From Chryseobacterium nakagawai (GTDB lineage: Bacteria > Bacteroidota > Bacteroidia > Flavobacteriales > Weeksellaceae): a DNA stretch of 64,000 nucleotides. Shown here in pieces: positions 53,767 through 61,713 of the stretch. The notes under the pieces were generated by a model that did no database searches, was not told the DNA's origin, and saw nothing but the letters and a program-made list of their open reading frames with translations. The position numbers and the translations under genes are program-made. How positions within the stretch are numbered: the first letter of the stretch is position 1; each line of letters begins with the position of its first letter. The DNA is taken from the NCBI RefSeq assembly GCF_900637665.1, contig NZ_LR134386.1:620001-684000 (forward strand), given 5' to 3'.

Positions 53767-54522
53767 TTAAGCCGTTTTCGTTGATCCCAGAATTTCAATA
53801 TTCTTTACAACATCATTGCTCTCACATTTTTTCAGTTCGTTAAGCAGGGTAGGGGTAAGGATTTTAGGATTTAAGATTTGTGTGGCAACTTTGGCAGCAG
53901 CGTAATCTACAATATTAATGACTGATTCCCTTAAAAAAATAGGAGAGTTTGAAGATATAACAGCGGTGGCCCAGGAGGTATCTCTGGCTTTGGATATCGC
54001 AAAATCTAGTACAGCGTTATCTTTTCCGTTAGACAGCTTATCGATGAGGTTGACGGGATAACATATTTTGTTCAGGGAATCCTGAACTTTCTGATTAATA
54101 GATGCTATAACAGTATTGATATTTTCAAAATCCTTTTTTAGTGGGTTAATCTTCCGATAGGGCATAATAGTCGCTGCAGAAATTCCCAGATCCAGATTAA
54201 TATGAGCATTCATCCCCAGAAAAATATGCTGTAATATCAGAAGGTCTTTATTTTTGGTGGCTTCAAAGGCAATATACCAGGAATTGCTACATTTTTTATC
54301 ATTATGATAGTTTTCCCATGCTTCAAGATAGCGTTGTGCAAAAGCCAGATCAAGCAGTGCCATTCTGGGATTGTCTTCAAATTTCTTTTGCTGAATCCCT
54401 TTTAGTACCTGAGCCGTCATGATGCGGTAGGTACAGGCAAAATACCCAGCCGGGCTTTTGTTTTCCTTACACCAGATGATGATTTCATCTAGTCTTTTCA
54501 AGACTTCTTCGATGGCTTTCAT
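53767..54522 (-). CDS. DUF5995 family protein
   Basis: A 251-residue soluble helical protein. The stretches ACTYRIMTAQVLKGIQQKKF, ALLDLAFAQRYLEAWENYHN, NSWYIAFEATKN and HIFLGMNAHINLDLGISAAT are those I associate with the DUF5995 family, whose activity is unknown; the conserved His and Asp residues in QHIFLGMNAHINLDL could form an active site. It has no signal peptide. It reads towards the RND operon's terminator and stands alone. Confidence 0.82.
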   Translation of the reverse strand: MKAIEEVLKRLDEIIIWCKENKSPAGYFACTYRIMTAQVLKGIQQKKFEDNPRMALLDLAFAQRYLEAWENYHNDKKCSNSWYIAFEATKNKDLLILQHIFLGMNAHINLDLGISAATIMPYRKINPLKKDFENINTVIASINQKVQDSLNKICYPVNLIDKLSNGKDNAVLDFAISKARDTSWATAVISSNSPIFLRESVINIVDYAAAKVATQILNPKILTPTLLNELKKCESNDVVKNIEILGSTKTA

Positions 54523-54611
54523 GGCAGGTTTTGTTTATTTAAAGATAATAAAAACCAGTGATCAGTGGTATATGGCTTTGGAAATTCGTAGAGTAGTTTT
54601 TATTCATGAAA

Positions 54612-54634
54612 AAAGTGAGCAGTAAGCTCACTTT
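54612..54634 (-). terminator. Terminator after the double-Gly peptide gene (minus strand)
   Basis: AAAGTGAGC and GCTCACTTT around a 5-nt loop; a T tract follows on the minus strand. Confidence 0.8.
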
Positions 54635-54644
54635 ATTTCTCAGG

Positions 54645-54881
54645 CTATGGAGTGATTACAATCGGTTCAGGAAAAGGTTCAAGAACCAGAGGTTTACACA
54701 TCGCAGCCGGTTCACATCTTCCCCCCATGCATACAAAATTAGTCATAGTGGTTGAGCCGTCAGGGCATCTGATCATGCCTTCACCAGGACATCCTCCTGG
54801 ACATTCTGGTAGATGTAAATACCCGCCGAATACATCTTTCAGTTCTGGTCTTGAAAGTTTTGAGAGATTCATTTTTTTCAT
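54645..54881 (-). CDS. Bacteriocin-like peptide with double-Gly leader, Cys/Pro-rich
   Basis: A 78-residue peptide with an N-terminal leader MKKMNLSKLSRPELKDVFGG, whose L-S-R-x-E-L-K-x-V-x-GG pattern is that of peptides processed by C39-peptidase ABC exporters. The remaining ~58 residues are rich in Cys, Pro and Gly (LPECPGGCPGEGMIRCPDG, FVCMGGRCEPAAMC), with six Cys. No transporter or modification gene is nearby. Similar small peptides are labelled bacteriocin-like in Chryseobacterium, without known function. It is divergent from the related peptide gene at 55132. Confidence 0.72.
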   Translation of the reverse strand: MKKMNLSKLSRPELKDVFGGYLHLPECPGGCPGEGMIRCPDGSTTMTNFVCMGGRCEPAAMCKPLVLEPFPEPIVITP

Positions 54882-55131
54882 GGAATTAATTTTTTATGTT
54901 AATGATAATTATAACTTGCTTACAGTCAGTTTTGTAAGTTTGTTTTACCATAAGCTAAAATAATTAAATTAATTCATTAAAACAAGAGATATTATGATTG
55001 GTTTGTTTGATAATTATTTGAAATGTAGTTAATTAAAAAATAAATTGTATATTTATTTCTAATTAATGAGAAATAAAAAGAGGAATCCGAAAATCTTAAA
55101 GAGTAGGAAATTAAAACTAAACTAAATACCT

Positions 55132-55302
55132 ATGAAAAATTTAAAAAATTTAAACAGAAAAGAGCTGAAAACTGTTTTAGGAGGTGCCGCAGCTGTATGC
55201 CTGGTACCAGTGGAGGGAGGAAACTGCCCGGCAGGCTATACATTCTGTAGCAATCCTTATTGTTGCTATCCGCCAAGAAAACCATTTATTTGTATGGACT
55301 AA
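55132..55302 (+). CDS. Bacteriocin-like peptide with double-Gly leader, Cys-rich
   Basis: A 56-residue gene. The leader MKNLKNLNRKELKTVLGG matches the double-Gly type seen in the 54645-54881 product. The core of ~38 residues contains five Cys (AAAVCLVPVEGGNCPAGY, TFCSNPYCCYPP, FICMD), suggesting disulfides or other modification. A terminator follows at once, indicating a real small transcription unit. Function unknown: antimicrobial, signalling or surface peptide are all possible. Confidence 0.78.
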   Translation: MKNLKNLNRKELKTVLGGAAAVCLVPVEGGNCPAGYTFCSNPYCCYPPRKPFICMD

Positions 55303-55310
55303 CAATAAAA

Positions 55311-55335
55311 AATCCCTCAATTGAGGGGTTTTGCT
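55311..55335 (+). terminator. Terminator of the small peptide gene
   Basis: AATCCCTCAATTGAGGGGTT, a hairpin with one mismatch, followed by a T-rich tract. Confidence 0.85.
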
Positions 55336-55342
55336 TTATTCT

Positions 55343-55813
55343 TTAAGGATTCTCTTTTGAAATTTCATCATGATGTTTCAGGTATAACGGTAAGGCTGCG
55401 GAGCCATACCAAGGGAAAATTTCATAACTGAAAATTCCAGCCTGAACTGCAGGGTCAGTTTTTACCCACTGCTCGGCTTCTTCTTTAGATTTTGTATTGA
55501 AAATAAACATCCCCCGGTAGTTTTCTTTATTCTTTTCCAGGAAGGGACCTGCTACCACAATTTTCCCTTCGTTAGCCAGTTTACCAATGTTTTCCATGTG
55601 TCCTTTCATTAAAGTTCCCATTTTGGTTTTATCTTCAATTTTTGCAGTACCGGTTGTCAGCATCACAATAGTATAAGCTTTCATGCCATATTGATCTGCT
55701 CCCAATGAAGTAGCCAATTCCTGATTGAACTTTGCTTTTTCATTTTTCTTTTCCTGAGCGAAAGATAATACAGAGAAGAGGAGAGAAGCGGTAAGTAATG
55801 TTCTTAATATCAT
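55343..55813 (-). CDS. Exported YciI-like (YCII-related) protein
   Basis: A 156-residue protein with a signal peptide (LRTLLTASLLFSVLSFAQ) and a YCII-related domain of ferredoxin-like fold (YTIVMLTTGTAKIEDKTKMG, GHMENIGKLANEGKIVVAGP, RGMFIFNTKSKEEAEQWVKT, DPAVQAGIFSYEIFPWYGSA). The conserved His of GHMENI and Asp of TDPAV correspond to the putative active site. Members act on unknown substrates. A TATATTTG element at 55830-55837 (minus strand) is a likely promoter part. Confidence 0.88.
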   Translation of the reverse strand: MILRTLLTASLLFSVLSFAQEKKNEKAKFNQELATSLGADQYGMKAYTIVMLTTGTAKIEDKTKMGTLMKGHMENIGKLANEGKIVVAGPFLEKNKENYRGMFIFNTKSKEEAEQWVKTDPAVQAGIFSYEIFPWYGSAALPLYLKHHDEISKENP

Positions 55814-55829
55814 ATTGCTTTGTTTTGAT

Positions 55830-55837
55830 CAAATATA
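55830..55837 (-). promoter_or_regulatory. -7 element TATATTTG of the YciI-like gene
   Basis: Minus-strand match to TAnnTTTG, 16 bp before the start codon at 55813. Confidence 0.5.
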
Positions 55838-55893
55838 ATAAAACCCAATAAATTGATGAGACTTCGATTTCAAATGATGATATGATACGAAAA

Positions 55894-55914
55894 AACCTCG
55901 ATGGTTACGAGGTT
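55894..55914 (-). terminator. Terminator of pncB
   Basis: AACCTCG and CGAGGTT around a 7-nt loop; a T tract follows on the minus strand. Confidence 0.82.
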
Positions 55915-55941
55915 ATATCTAATAGATTTGATGAGGTTATA

Positions 55942-57120
55942 TCAATCTTTTATTCTTAAAAATTCTTTGGCCAATTCAATCATTTTAGGATCACCGGTAT
56001 ATTTTCCGCGCTCATCCGAAAGTTTCACCGTTGGAATCCATTCCTTGTTGGGTGCTTGTACACCAATAAGTTTCATTACGATATTCATTGGCTTTAATCC
56101 CACATCATTCGTAAGGTTAGTTCCTATTCCGAAAGAAATTCCTATTTTTCCTCTGCAGTAGCTTGTAATTTCTTCCACCTTTTCAAGATTTAAGGCATCA
56201 GAGAAAATAATATATTTAAACATTGGATTGATGCCGTTTTTCTGATAATGCGCAATGGTTTTATCCGCAAACTCCAAGGCATCACCACTGTCATGACGTA
56301 CCCCATCAAAAAGTTTTGCGAATTTTTTATCGAATTGCTGGAAGAAAACATCTGTTGTATAAGTGTCAGAAAGAGCTACTCCCAAATCGCCTCTGTAAAC
56401 GTCCACCCAATGTTCCAAAGCCAGCTCATTAGCCATTTTGAAACCATATTCGGCAGCATGGAACATGAACCACTCGTGAGCATGGGTTCCGATTGGCTTC
56501 ACTCCATATTTCATCGCAAAATGAACATTGGAACTTCCGATGAAAGTAGAATCTTTTTTCTGTGTTAAGGCTTCCATGACTAAATTCTGTACTTTATAGG
56601 AATGTCTTCTACGGGTCCCGAACTCAGCAAATGTTACTCCCAGTCTGCCTAAAGAATCTGCTTTCTCAAGGGTTTTGCTCATTACCACTTCATTAGAATC
56701 CCTCTCCATATGGTTCATTTCATAGTGCAGCTCACTGATGAGTGCCAATAGAGGAACTTCCCAAAGAATTGTTCTGTACCAAAGACCTTCAACAATTACA
56801 GAAAGATCTCCACCTTCCTGATGAATTTTCACTTCAGATGGATCAAAATGATAGCCTTCAAGGAAATCGAGATACGGAAGATCAATATAAGGACATGTTC
56901 TTGCCATGAATTTCTTTTCATCCTTGGTAAGTTTAAGTTCAGCCATTTTATTAACAGCTTCCTTTAATGCTACATCAAAACCTTCCGGAAAATGATGTTT
57001 CCCTCTGTTGATGAATTCATATTTAACAATAGAACTAGGAAAAAGTTTTACCACAGCATTTTGCATGGTTATTTTATAGAAATCGTTATCCAGTATAGAA
57101 TTTAGTCTCACGTCGTTCAT
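55942..57120 (-). CDS. pncB: Nicotinate phosphoribosyltransferase
   Basis: A 392-residue enzyme of the NAD salvage pathway making nicotinate mononucleotide from nicotinate and PRPP with ATP. MNDVRLNSILDNDFYKITMQ is the typical N-terminus and fixes the start; upstream in-frame residues are not part of the protein. Other family landmarks are EFINRGKHHFPEG, FGTRRRHSYKVQNLV (with the phosphorylated His), GVKPIGTHAHEWFMFHAAEY and GVRHDSGDALEFADKTI. A TATATTTG element lies 20 bp upstream. Confidence 0.97.
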   Translation of the reverse strand: MNDVRLNSILDNDFYKITMQNAVVKLFPSSIVKYEFINRGKHHFPEGFDVALKEAVNKMAELKLTKDEKKFMARTCPYIDLPYLDFLEGYHFDPSEVKIHQEGGDLSVIVEGLWYRTILWEVPLLALISELHYEMNHMERDSNEVVMSKTLEKADSLGRLGVTFAEFGTRRRHSYKVQNLVMEALTQKKDSTFIGSSNVHFAMKYGVKPIGTHAHEWFMFHAAEYGFKMANELALEHWVDVYRGDLGVALSDTYTTDVFFQQFDKKFAKLFDGVRHDSGDALEFADKTIAHYQKNGINPMFKYIIFSDALNLEKVEEITSYCRGKIGISFGIGTNLTNDVGLKPMNIVMKLIGVQAPNKEWIPTVKLSDERGKYTGDPKMIELAKEFLRIKD

Positions 57121-57139
57121 AATATGTGTAATTTTAACG

Positions 57140-57147
57140 CAAATATA
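57140..57147 (-). promoter_or_regulatory. -7 element TATATTTG of pncB
   Basis: Minus-strand match to TAnnTTTG, 20 bp before the pncB start codon; it sits between the gene and the dps terminator. Confidence 0.5.
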
Positions 57148-57160
57148 AAAATTAAAAATA

Positions 57161-57185
57161 AAATCGCCTAAATGTAAGGCGATTT
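57161..57185 (-). terminator. Terminator of dps
   Basis: AAATCGCCT and AGGCGATTT with a 7-nt loop, located about 30 bp past the dps stop codon on the minus strand. Confidence 0.85.
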
Positions 57186-57214
57186 TTTTGAAATATTTTG
57201 ATGAACCTATCGGT

Positions 57215-57691
57215 TTATTTCCCCAAATAAGAATTGTACATCCAAACTTCTTTCTCCTGTTCGGTAATGTAGTCACTCATCTGAGAGTTGGTACCTTCAT
57301 CACCAGCCTTATCTGTAATATCCAAAAGTTCTCTCTGTAGGTCAATAACAACTTTGAATGAGCTTAGAATTTGCTCAACACTTTTGTTTCCGTCCGTTAC
57401 TTCTTTGCTTTCTTTGATGGTGGCTACTTTTAAATAATCAGAGTAGTTGTGGGCAGGAATAGCCCCTAATGTCAGAATTCTTTCTGCAATTTCATCAATT
57501 TTTAAAACTAAGCTATTGTAAAGTTCTTCAAACTTCGGGTGAAGGGTAAAGAACTGGTCCCCTTTAATATTCCAGTGAGAACCTCTGGTGTTCTGATAAA
57601 AAATAGAATAGTTGGCTAAAAGTGCATTTAATTTTTCTGCTATTTTCTTGCAGTCGGCTTCTTTAAGCCCTATAATACTAGCGTTTTTCAT
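57215..57691 (-). CDS. dps: Dps family DNA-binding ferritin-like protein
   Basis: A 158-residue Dps mini-ferritin, which oxidises and stores iron using peroxide and protects DNA. The ferroxidase residues are in NTRGSHWNIKGDQFFTLHPK and LVLKIDEIAERI: His39, His51, Asp66 and Glu70. The four-helix bundle ends in ITEQEKEVWMYNSYLGK. It lacks a Lys-rich N-terminal tail, so DNA binding may be weak. A TAACTTTG element at 57714-57721 may be the promoter; oxidative-stress regulation is usual for the family, but no operator is obvious. Confidence 0.95.
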   Translation of the reverse strand: MKNASIIGLKEADCKKIAEKLNALLANYSIFYQNTRGSHWNIKGDQFFTLHPKFEELYNSLVLKIDEIAERILTLGAIPAHNYSDYLKVATIKESKEVTDGNKSVEQILSSFKVVIDLQRELLDITDKAGDEGTNSQMSDYITEQEKEVWMYNSYLGK

Positions 57692-57884
57692 AAGTTTATC
57701 TTTTTATATATCTCAAAGTTACGAAATATCGTGCCGAATAGCCAGGGATATCAATAGATGATAACTATAAGAAAATTTTTTAAAATAGTTTGGAAGTATT
57801 AATATTGCAAATGATGAAGGCTATGCGTGGGGATAGGAAGGTGATAGCTGAAATCATAGGCTGAATTTATCAGCTGAATAATTA

Positions 57885-59498
57885 ATGTTTATATTTAATT
57901 TTAAAATGGAAATAGTCCGAAATATAGGTGTACGAAGCTTCTTGCTGTCTTTTATCTTTTTTTTCTCAGTTTGTTTATTATATTATATCAATTCTATTCT
58001 GAAAACTGACGGACATTACGTCTATCTTTTAGATGATGCATACATTCATCTTGCAATGGCAAAGAATTTTGCATTCTATGAAGTATGGGGGATGACAAGA
58101 TATCAGTTTTCCTCTACTTCTTCTTCTCCATTATTCACGTATATTCTTAGTGTACTGATTAAAGTTTTTGGAAACAATGATCAGATTCCGCTGTATTTCA
58201 ATGTTATTTTTAGTATTGGAATTCTTTATGTTCTTTCCGAATATTATGCTGAAATTTTTAAAGAAGTTAAAAAAACTGTTTTAGCCATACTTTTTACTGC
58301 ATTCTTTATTGTACTTCCTTTGAATATTCTTTCAGGAATGGAACATGTTTTTCAGGTGTTCTTGTTTGCGGTTAATATCTTTTGTCTTTCCCGTATTGAT
58401 CATAATAAACTTATCCTATTTGGCTTTTATTTCAGTTTGCTGTTGATGGGATTAGTTCGCTTCGAAAGTATGTTTTATTTTGTAATTCTGGCCTTTATGT
58501 TTGCCGTTGTCAGAAAATGGAAAGAAGCATTGTTTGTCGTATTGCTGGGTTTCATTCCTATTATAGCATTTTGTGCTTTCAATTATCAGCAGGATGGTTA
58601 TTTTTTTCCTAACTCAGTAGTGGTAAAAGGAACAAAGCTAAGTCTTGATACCAATGTGTTAGGTCAGTTTAAAGTCATTTTTCTGGATAATCTTTTGCTG
58701 AATATCAGCTTTTATAAAATAGGAATTTTTCCTCTTTTGTTGTGTACAGTCTTTATTTACAGAGACTTTAGAATGAAAACACTAAAAGATGTAGTGAGTG
58801 ATAATTTTTTATTAATTGTATTTTCACTGTTGATGATCTGTCATTCTATGTTTGCTGATTTAAAAGGGCATTTACGTTATGAAGCCTATATTCTTACAGG
58901 CTTTAGTATGGTATTAATACCAAAATGTAAAGGACTGTTCTTTAATTGGAAAGATTATATTGTAAAAGAAAAATGGATAAGTCTGTTAGTGGCAGCTAAT
59001 GTTTTTTTGATGATCTATAAATGTTGGGTTGCTCATCCTATTATGAGCAATGGAGGTAAGAATATTTATGAACAACAGGTACAGTCTGCAAAATTTTTAC
59101 ACCAGTTTTATAATACTTCTAAAGTAGTAGCTAATGATATTGGGGCAGTTTGTTATTATACGGATATTCATTTGCTGGATATTGCAGGTCTTGGATCTGT
59201 AGAAACCATTCATTTTAATGAAAATAAAAAATCGTTTGACCAAAAATTTGGAAACTTTCTTAGCAACTATTGTCTGGATAATAAATATGACATTGCGGTT
59301 GTATATGAAGGCTGGCTGCAGGGATATGTTCCTTCTTATTGGAGAAAAGCAGCCACGCTAAAGATTGAAGATAAAGTAACAGTTGCCAGATTGGAAGTTT
59401 CCTTATATTCTATAGATGTGAAGAATCTTGAACAGTTGAAACAAAATATCAAAAAATTCAATTGGAATAAAAATGTTACAGTTACAATAATAGAATAG
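57885..59498 (+). CDS. GT-C-like membrane glycosyltransferase (putative)
   Basis: A 537-residue protein with ten or more membrane helices. The first periplasmic loop contains LDDAYIHLAMAKNF and MTRYQFSSTSSSPLFTY, the DD-containing pattern of polyisoprenyl-phosphate-dependent (GT39/ArnT-like) glycosyltransferases; LSGMEHVFQVFLFA and LVRFESMFYF follow. The C-terminal ~130 residues are soluble (VANDIGAVCYYTDIHLLDIA, YDIAVVYEGWLQGY). It probably adds a sugar to a lipid or glycan in the periplasm. An ATG at 57906 is an alternative start. It stands alone, so neighbours give no hint of the acceptor. Confidence 0.82.
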   Translation: MFIFNFKMEIVRNIGVRSFLLSFIFFFSVCLLYYINSILKTDGHYVYLLDDAYIHLAMAKNFAFYEVWGMTRYQFSSTSSSPLFTYILSVLIKVFGNNDQIPLYFNVIFSIGILYVLSEYYAEIFKEVKKTVLAILFTAFFIVLPLNILSGMEHVFQVFLFAVNIFCLSRIDHNKLILFGFYFSLLLMGLVRFESMFYFVILAFMFAVVRKWKEALFVVLLGFIPIIAFCAFNYQQDGYFFPNSVVVKGTKLSLDTNVLGQFKVIFLDNLLLNISFYKIGIFPLLLCTVFIYRDFRMKTLKDVVSDNFLLIVFSLLMICHSMFADLKGHLRYEAYILTGFSMVLIPKCKGLFFNWKDYIVKEKWISLLVAANVFLMIYKCWVAHPIMSNGGKNIYEQQVQSAKFLHQFYNTSKVVANDIGAVCYYTDIHLLDIAGLGSVETIHFNENKKSFDQKFGNFLSNYCLDNKYDIAVVYEGWLQGYVPSYWRKAATLKIEDKVTVARLEVSLYSIDVKNLEQLKQNIKKFNWNKNVTVTIIE

Positions 59499-59614
59499 AT
59501 ATCAATTACAACCTCCCTTTCCGATGTTTTTTTATTTCTCTTATTGTTGATTTTCGTATTAAATTCTTAAGAAATAGATAACAATTTGTTAATGAATCCG
59601 GAGATTGTGTTTTC

Positions 59615-59622
59615 TAGCTTTG
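59615..59622 (+). promoter_or_regulatory. -7 element TAGCTTTG of the phosphodiesterase-like gene
   Basis: Matches TAnnTTTG, 31 bp before the start codon at 59653. Confidence 0.55.
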
Positions 59623-59652
59623 CACTCGAAATATAATTTAAAGTAAAAAGCA

Positions 59653-60612
59653 ATGAAGAAGTTTTTCCTGTATTCTATGGTATCATTATTCATGTTCTCA
59701 TGCAGTAATAATGATGCAGAGGCGCAGATCATCACAGACCCTAAAGTTGAAAGTAAATACCAAACTAAAAACGTTGTACTTTTAGTGGTGGATGGCCCTC
59801 GTATTTCTGAAACCTGGGAAGCTCCAAATAAAGAAAACATCCCTAACAGGGTAAGTTTATTAAACCAGGGTGTTTTTATCAGCAATTTTAAAAACAATGG
59901 AACTACAAATACAAACCCAGGGCATAGTGCGATGTGTTCAGGGGTCTATGAAAATATTGTAAATGATGGAACAGAATTGCCAGGCTATCCGTCTGTGATG
60001 CAACAATGGTTAAAGTTCACTGGAGCAGATAAAACAAAAGCATGGGTGATTGCTTCCAAAGATAAATTGGAAGTGTTGAACGACTGTAAACTGGCAGACT
60101 GGAAAGGAAAATATCAGCCAAGTGTAGATTGTGGGATAAGTGGAAATGGATCCGGTTATAGAGCTGATGCCGTTACAATGGCTAATACGAAGGAGATCAT
60201 GAAAAAGTATAGCCCTAATATGATTGTGATCAACCTAAAAGATGTAGACTCATATGGGCATGATAATAAGTATAATGAATACATTCAGGCGATCAAGACA
60301 ACAGATGCTTCTATTAAAGAGATTTGGGATTATATTCAGTCACTTCCTACTTATAAAGATAAAACGACCTTAATTGTTTCCAATGATCATGGAAGACATT
60401 TGGATAGTAAAGGTGGATTCAGAAACCATGGAGATGATTGTGAAGGTTGTAGACACATAGAATTTTTCGCGATGGGGCCCGATTTTAAAAAGAATGCGAC
60501 AATCAGCACCGGAAATTATGAGCAAATTGACATTGCAAGTACAATGGCTGAACTTTTAGGAGTTCCTAAACAATATATGAAAGGAAAAATAATAAAGGAT
60601 GCCTTTAGATAA
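59653..60612 (+). CDS. Alkaline phosphatase/phosphodiesterase superfamily lipoprotein
   Basis: A 319-residue lipoprotein (MKKFFLYSMVSLFMFSC). The alkaline phosphatase/NPP fold is indicated by the metal motif VVLLVVDGPRISETW, the nucleophile loop TNTNPGHSAMCSGVYE (Thr), KDVDSYGHD (Asp and His ligands), SNDHGRHLDSKGG and the final His in CRHIEFFAMGPDF. These are the two-metal ligands of type I phosphodiesterases, nucleotide pyrophosphatases and sulfatase-like enzymes. The substrate is unknown; a periplasmic or surface phosphoester is likely. No sulfatase Cys/Ser modification motif is present. Confidence 0.9.
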   Translation: MKKFFLYSMVSLFMFSCSNNDAEAQIITDPKVESKYQTKNVVLLVVDGPRISETWEAPNKENIPNRVSLLNQGVFISNFKNNGTTNTNPGHSAMCSGVYENIVNDGTELPGYPSVMQQWLKFTGADKTKAWVIASKDKLEVLNDCKLADWKGKYQPSVDCGISGNGSGYRADAVTMANTKEIMKKYSPNMIVINLKDVDSYGHDNKYNEYIQAIKTTDASIKEIWDYIQSLPTYKDKTTLIVSNDHGRHLDSKGGFRNHGDDCEGCRHIEFFAMGPDFKKNATISTGNYEQIDIASTMAELLGVPKQYMKGKIIKDAFR

Positions 60613-60632
60613 AATTTTGATTTTTTGATACG

Positions 60633-60682
60633 AACCTCCATTACTTAAAATGCCACAATAACATAAAAGTAATGGAGGTTTT
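60633..60682 (+). terminator. Terminator before the str operon
   Basis: AACCTCCATTACTT and AAGTAATGGAGGTT form a 14-bp perfect stem with a 20-nt loop, located 20 bp after the previous stop codon. The T tract is weak (TTTTCGG with the stem end). Confidence 0.75.
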
Positions 60683-60739
60683 CGGTAGTTTTGAAAACAA
60701 TTAAAGAAAATTGATGACGAAATAAAATATCATAACTGC

Positions 60740-60769
60740 TTGTCAATTAAAAAAATATTACTATTTTTG
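60740..60769 (+). promoter_or_regulatory. Promoter of the str (rpsL-rpsG-fusA-rpsJ) operon
   Basis: TTG (60740-60742), 19-nt spacer, TATTTTTG (60762-60769): a full match to the Bacteroidota consensus, 25 bp before rpsL. Confidence 0.85.
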
Positions 60770-60793
60770 CAGCCTAAAATAAAAAGCAATTAA

Positions 60794-61207
60794 ATGCCTA
60801 CTATTCAACAATTAGTAAGAAAAGGAAGAGCCACGCTTGCCAAGAAGAGCAAATCGGCTGCCCTTGATTCTTGTCCACAAAGACGTGGTGTATGTACGAG
60901 AGTATATACTACTACACCTAAGAAACCTAACTCTGCACTTAGAAAAGTAGCAAGGGTAAGACTTTCTAACGGTAAAGAAGTTAACGCCTATATCCCGGGC
61001 GAAGGACATAATCTTCAGGAGCACTCGATAGTATTGGTTAGAGGCGGAAGGGTGAAAGACCTACCGGGAGTACGTTACCACATCGTAAGAGGTGCATTAG
61101 ACACAGCTGGTGTAAATGGAAGAACTCAGAGAAGATCTAAGTACGGAGCTAAGAGACCTAAACCAGGACAAGCTGCTGCAGCTCCTGCAAAAGGAAAGAA
61201 AAAATAA
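60794..61207 (+). CDS. rpsL: 30S ribosomal protein S12
   Basis: A 137-residue decoding-centre protein. [12 protein letters not shown] at the start, [18 protein letters not shown] and [20 protein letters not shown] are universal S12 segments; both Lys residues where streptomycin-resistance mutations occur (in PKKPNS and RVKDLPG) are wild type. The C-terminus has an Ala/Lys-rich extension ([14 protein letters not shown]) longer than in E. coli. First gene of the str operon. Confidence 0.99.
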   Translation: MPTIQQLVRKGRATLAKKSKSAALDSCPQRRGVCTRVYTTTPKKPNSALRKVARVRLSNGKEVNAYIPGEGHNLQEHSIVLVRGGRVKDLPGVRYHIVRGALDTAGVNGRTQRRSKYGAKRPKPGQAAAAPAKGKKK

Positions 61208-61230
61208 TCATTAAATAAGGTACAGAAGCA

Positions 61231-61707
61231 ATGAGAAAGACAAAAGCGAAAAAAAGACCGTTGTTACCAGATCCGAAGTTTAATGATCAATTGGTAACGA
61301 GATTCGTAAACAACTTAATGCTAGACGGTAAAAAGTCTATCGCATTCAAAATTTTCTATGATGCACTAGATATCGTAGAAACTAAAAAAGGAGAAACTGA
61401 GAAAACAGCCCTTGAAATCTGGAAAGATGCATTAACAAACGTTATGCCTCACGTAGAAGTACGTTCTAGAAGAGTAGGTGGAGCTAACTTCCAGATTCCT
61501 ATGCCAATCAGAGCTGATAGAAAAATTTCTATGGCAATGAAATGGTTAATTAGCTACTCTAAAAAGAGAAATGATAAGTCTATGGCTTTGAAATTAGCTA
61601 ATGAAGTTGTAGCTGCTTCAAGAGAAGAAGGTGCAGCTTTCAAAAAGAAATCTGATACTCACAAAATGGCGGAAGCTAACAAAGCTTTCTCACACTTTAA
61701 ATTCTAA
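61231..61707 (+). CDS. rpsG: 30S ribosomal protein S7
   Basis: A 158-residue protein that nucleates the 16S rRNA 3' domain and lines the E site. [40 protein letters not shown] and [14 protein letters not shown] are characteristic. Length is normal. It lies 23 bp after rpsL and 6 bp before fusA, as in the usual str operon. Confidence 0.99.
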   Translation: MRKTKAKKRPLLPDPKFNDQLVTRFVNNLMLDGKKSIAFKIFYDALDIVETKKGETEKTALEIWKDALTNVMPHVEVRSRRVGGANFQIPMPIRADRKISMAMKWLISYSKKRNDKSMALKLANEVVAASREEGAAFKKKSDTHKMAEANKAFSHFKF

Positions 61708-61713
61708 TCTGAA

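Noticed and set aside
54612-55335. A full bacteriocin biosynthesis cluster
   Set aside because: Only the two leader-bearing peptides are present; there is no exporter, modification enzyme or immunity gene next to them. The CPBP protease lies 14 kb away in another unit.
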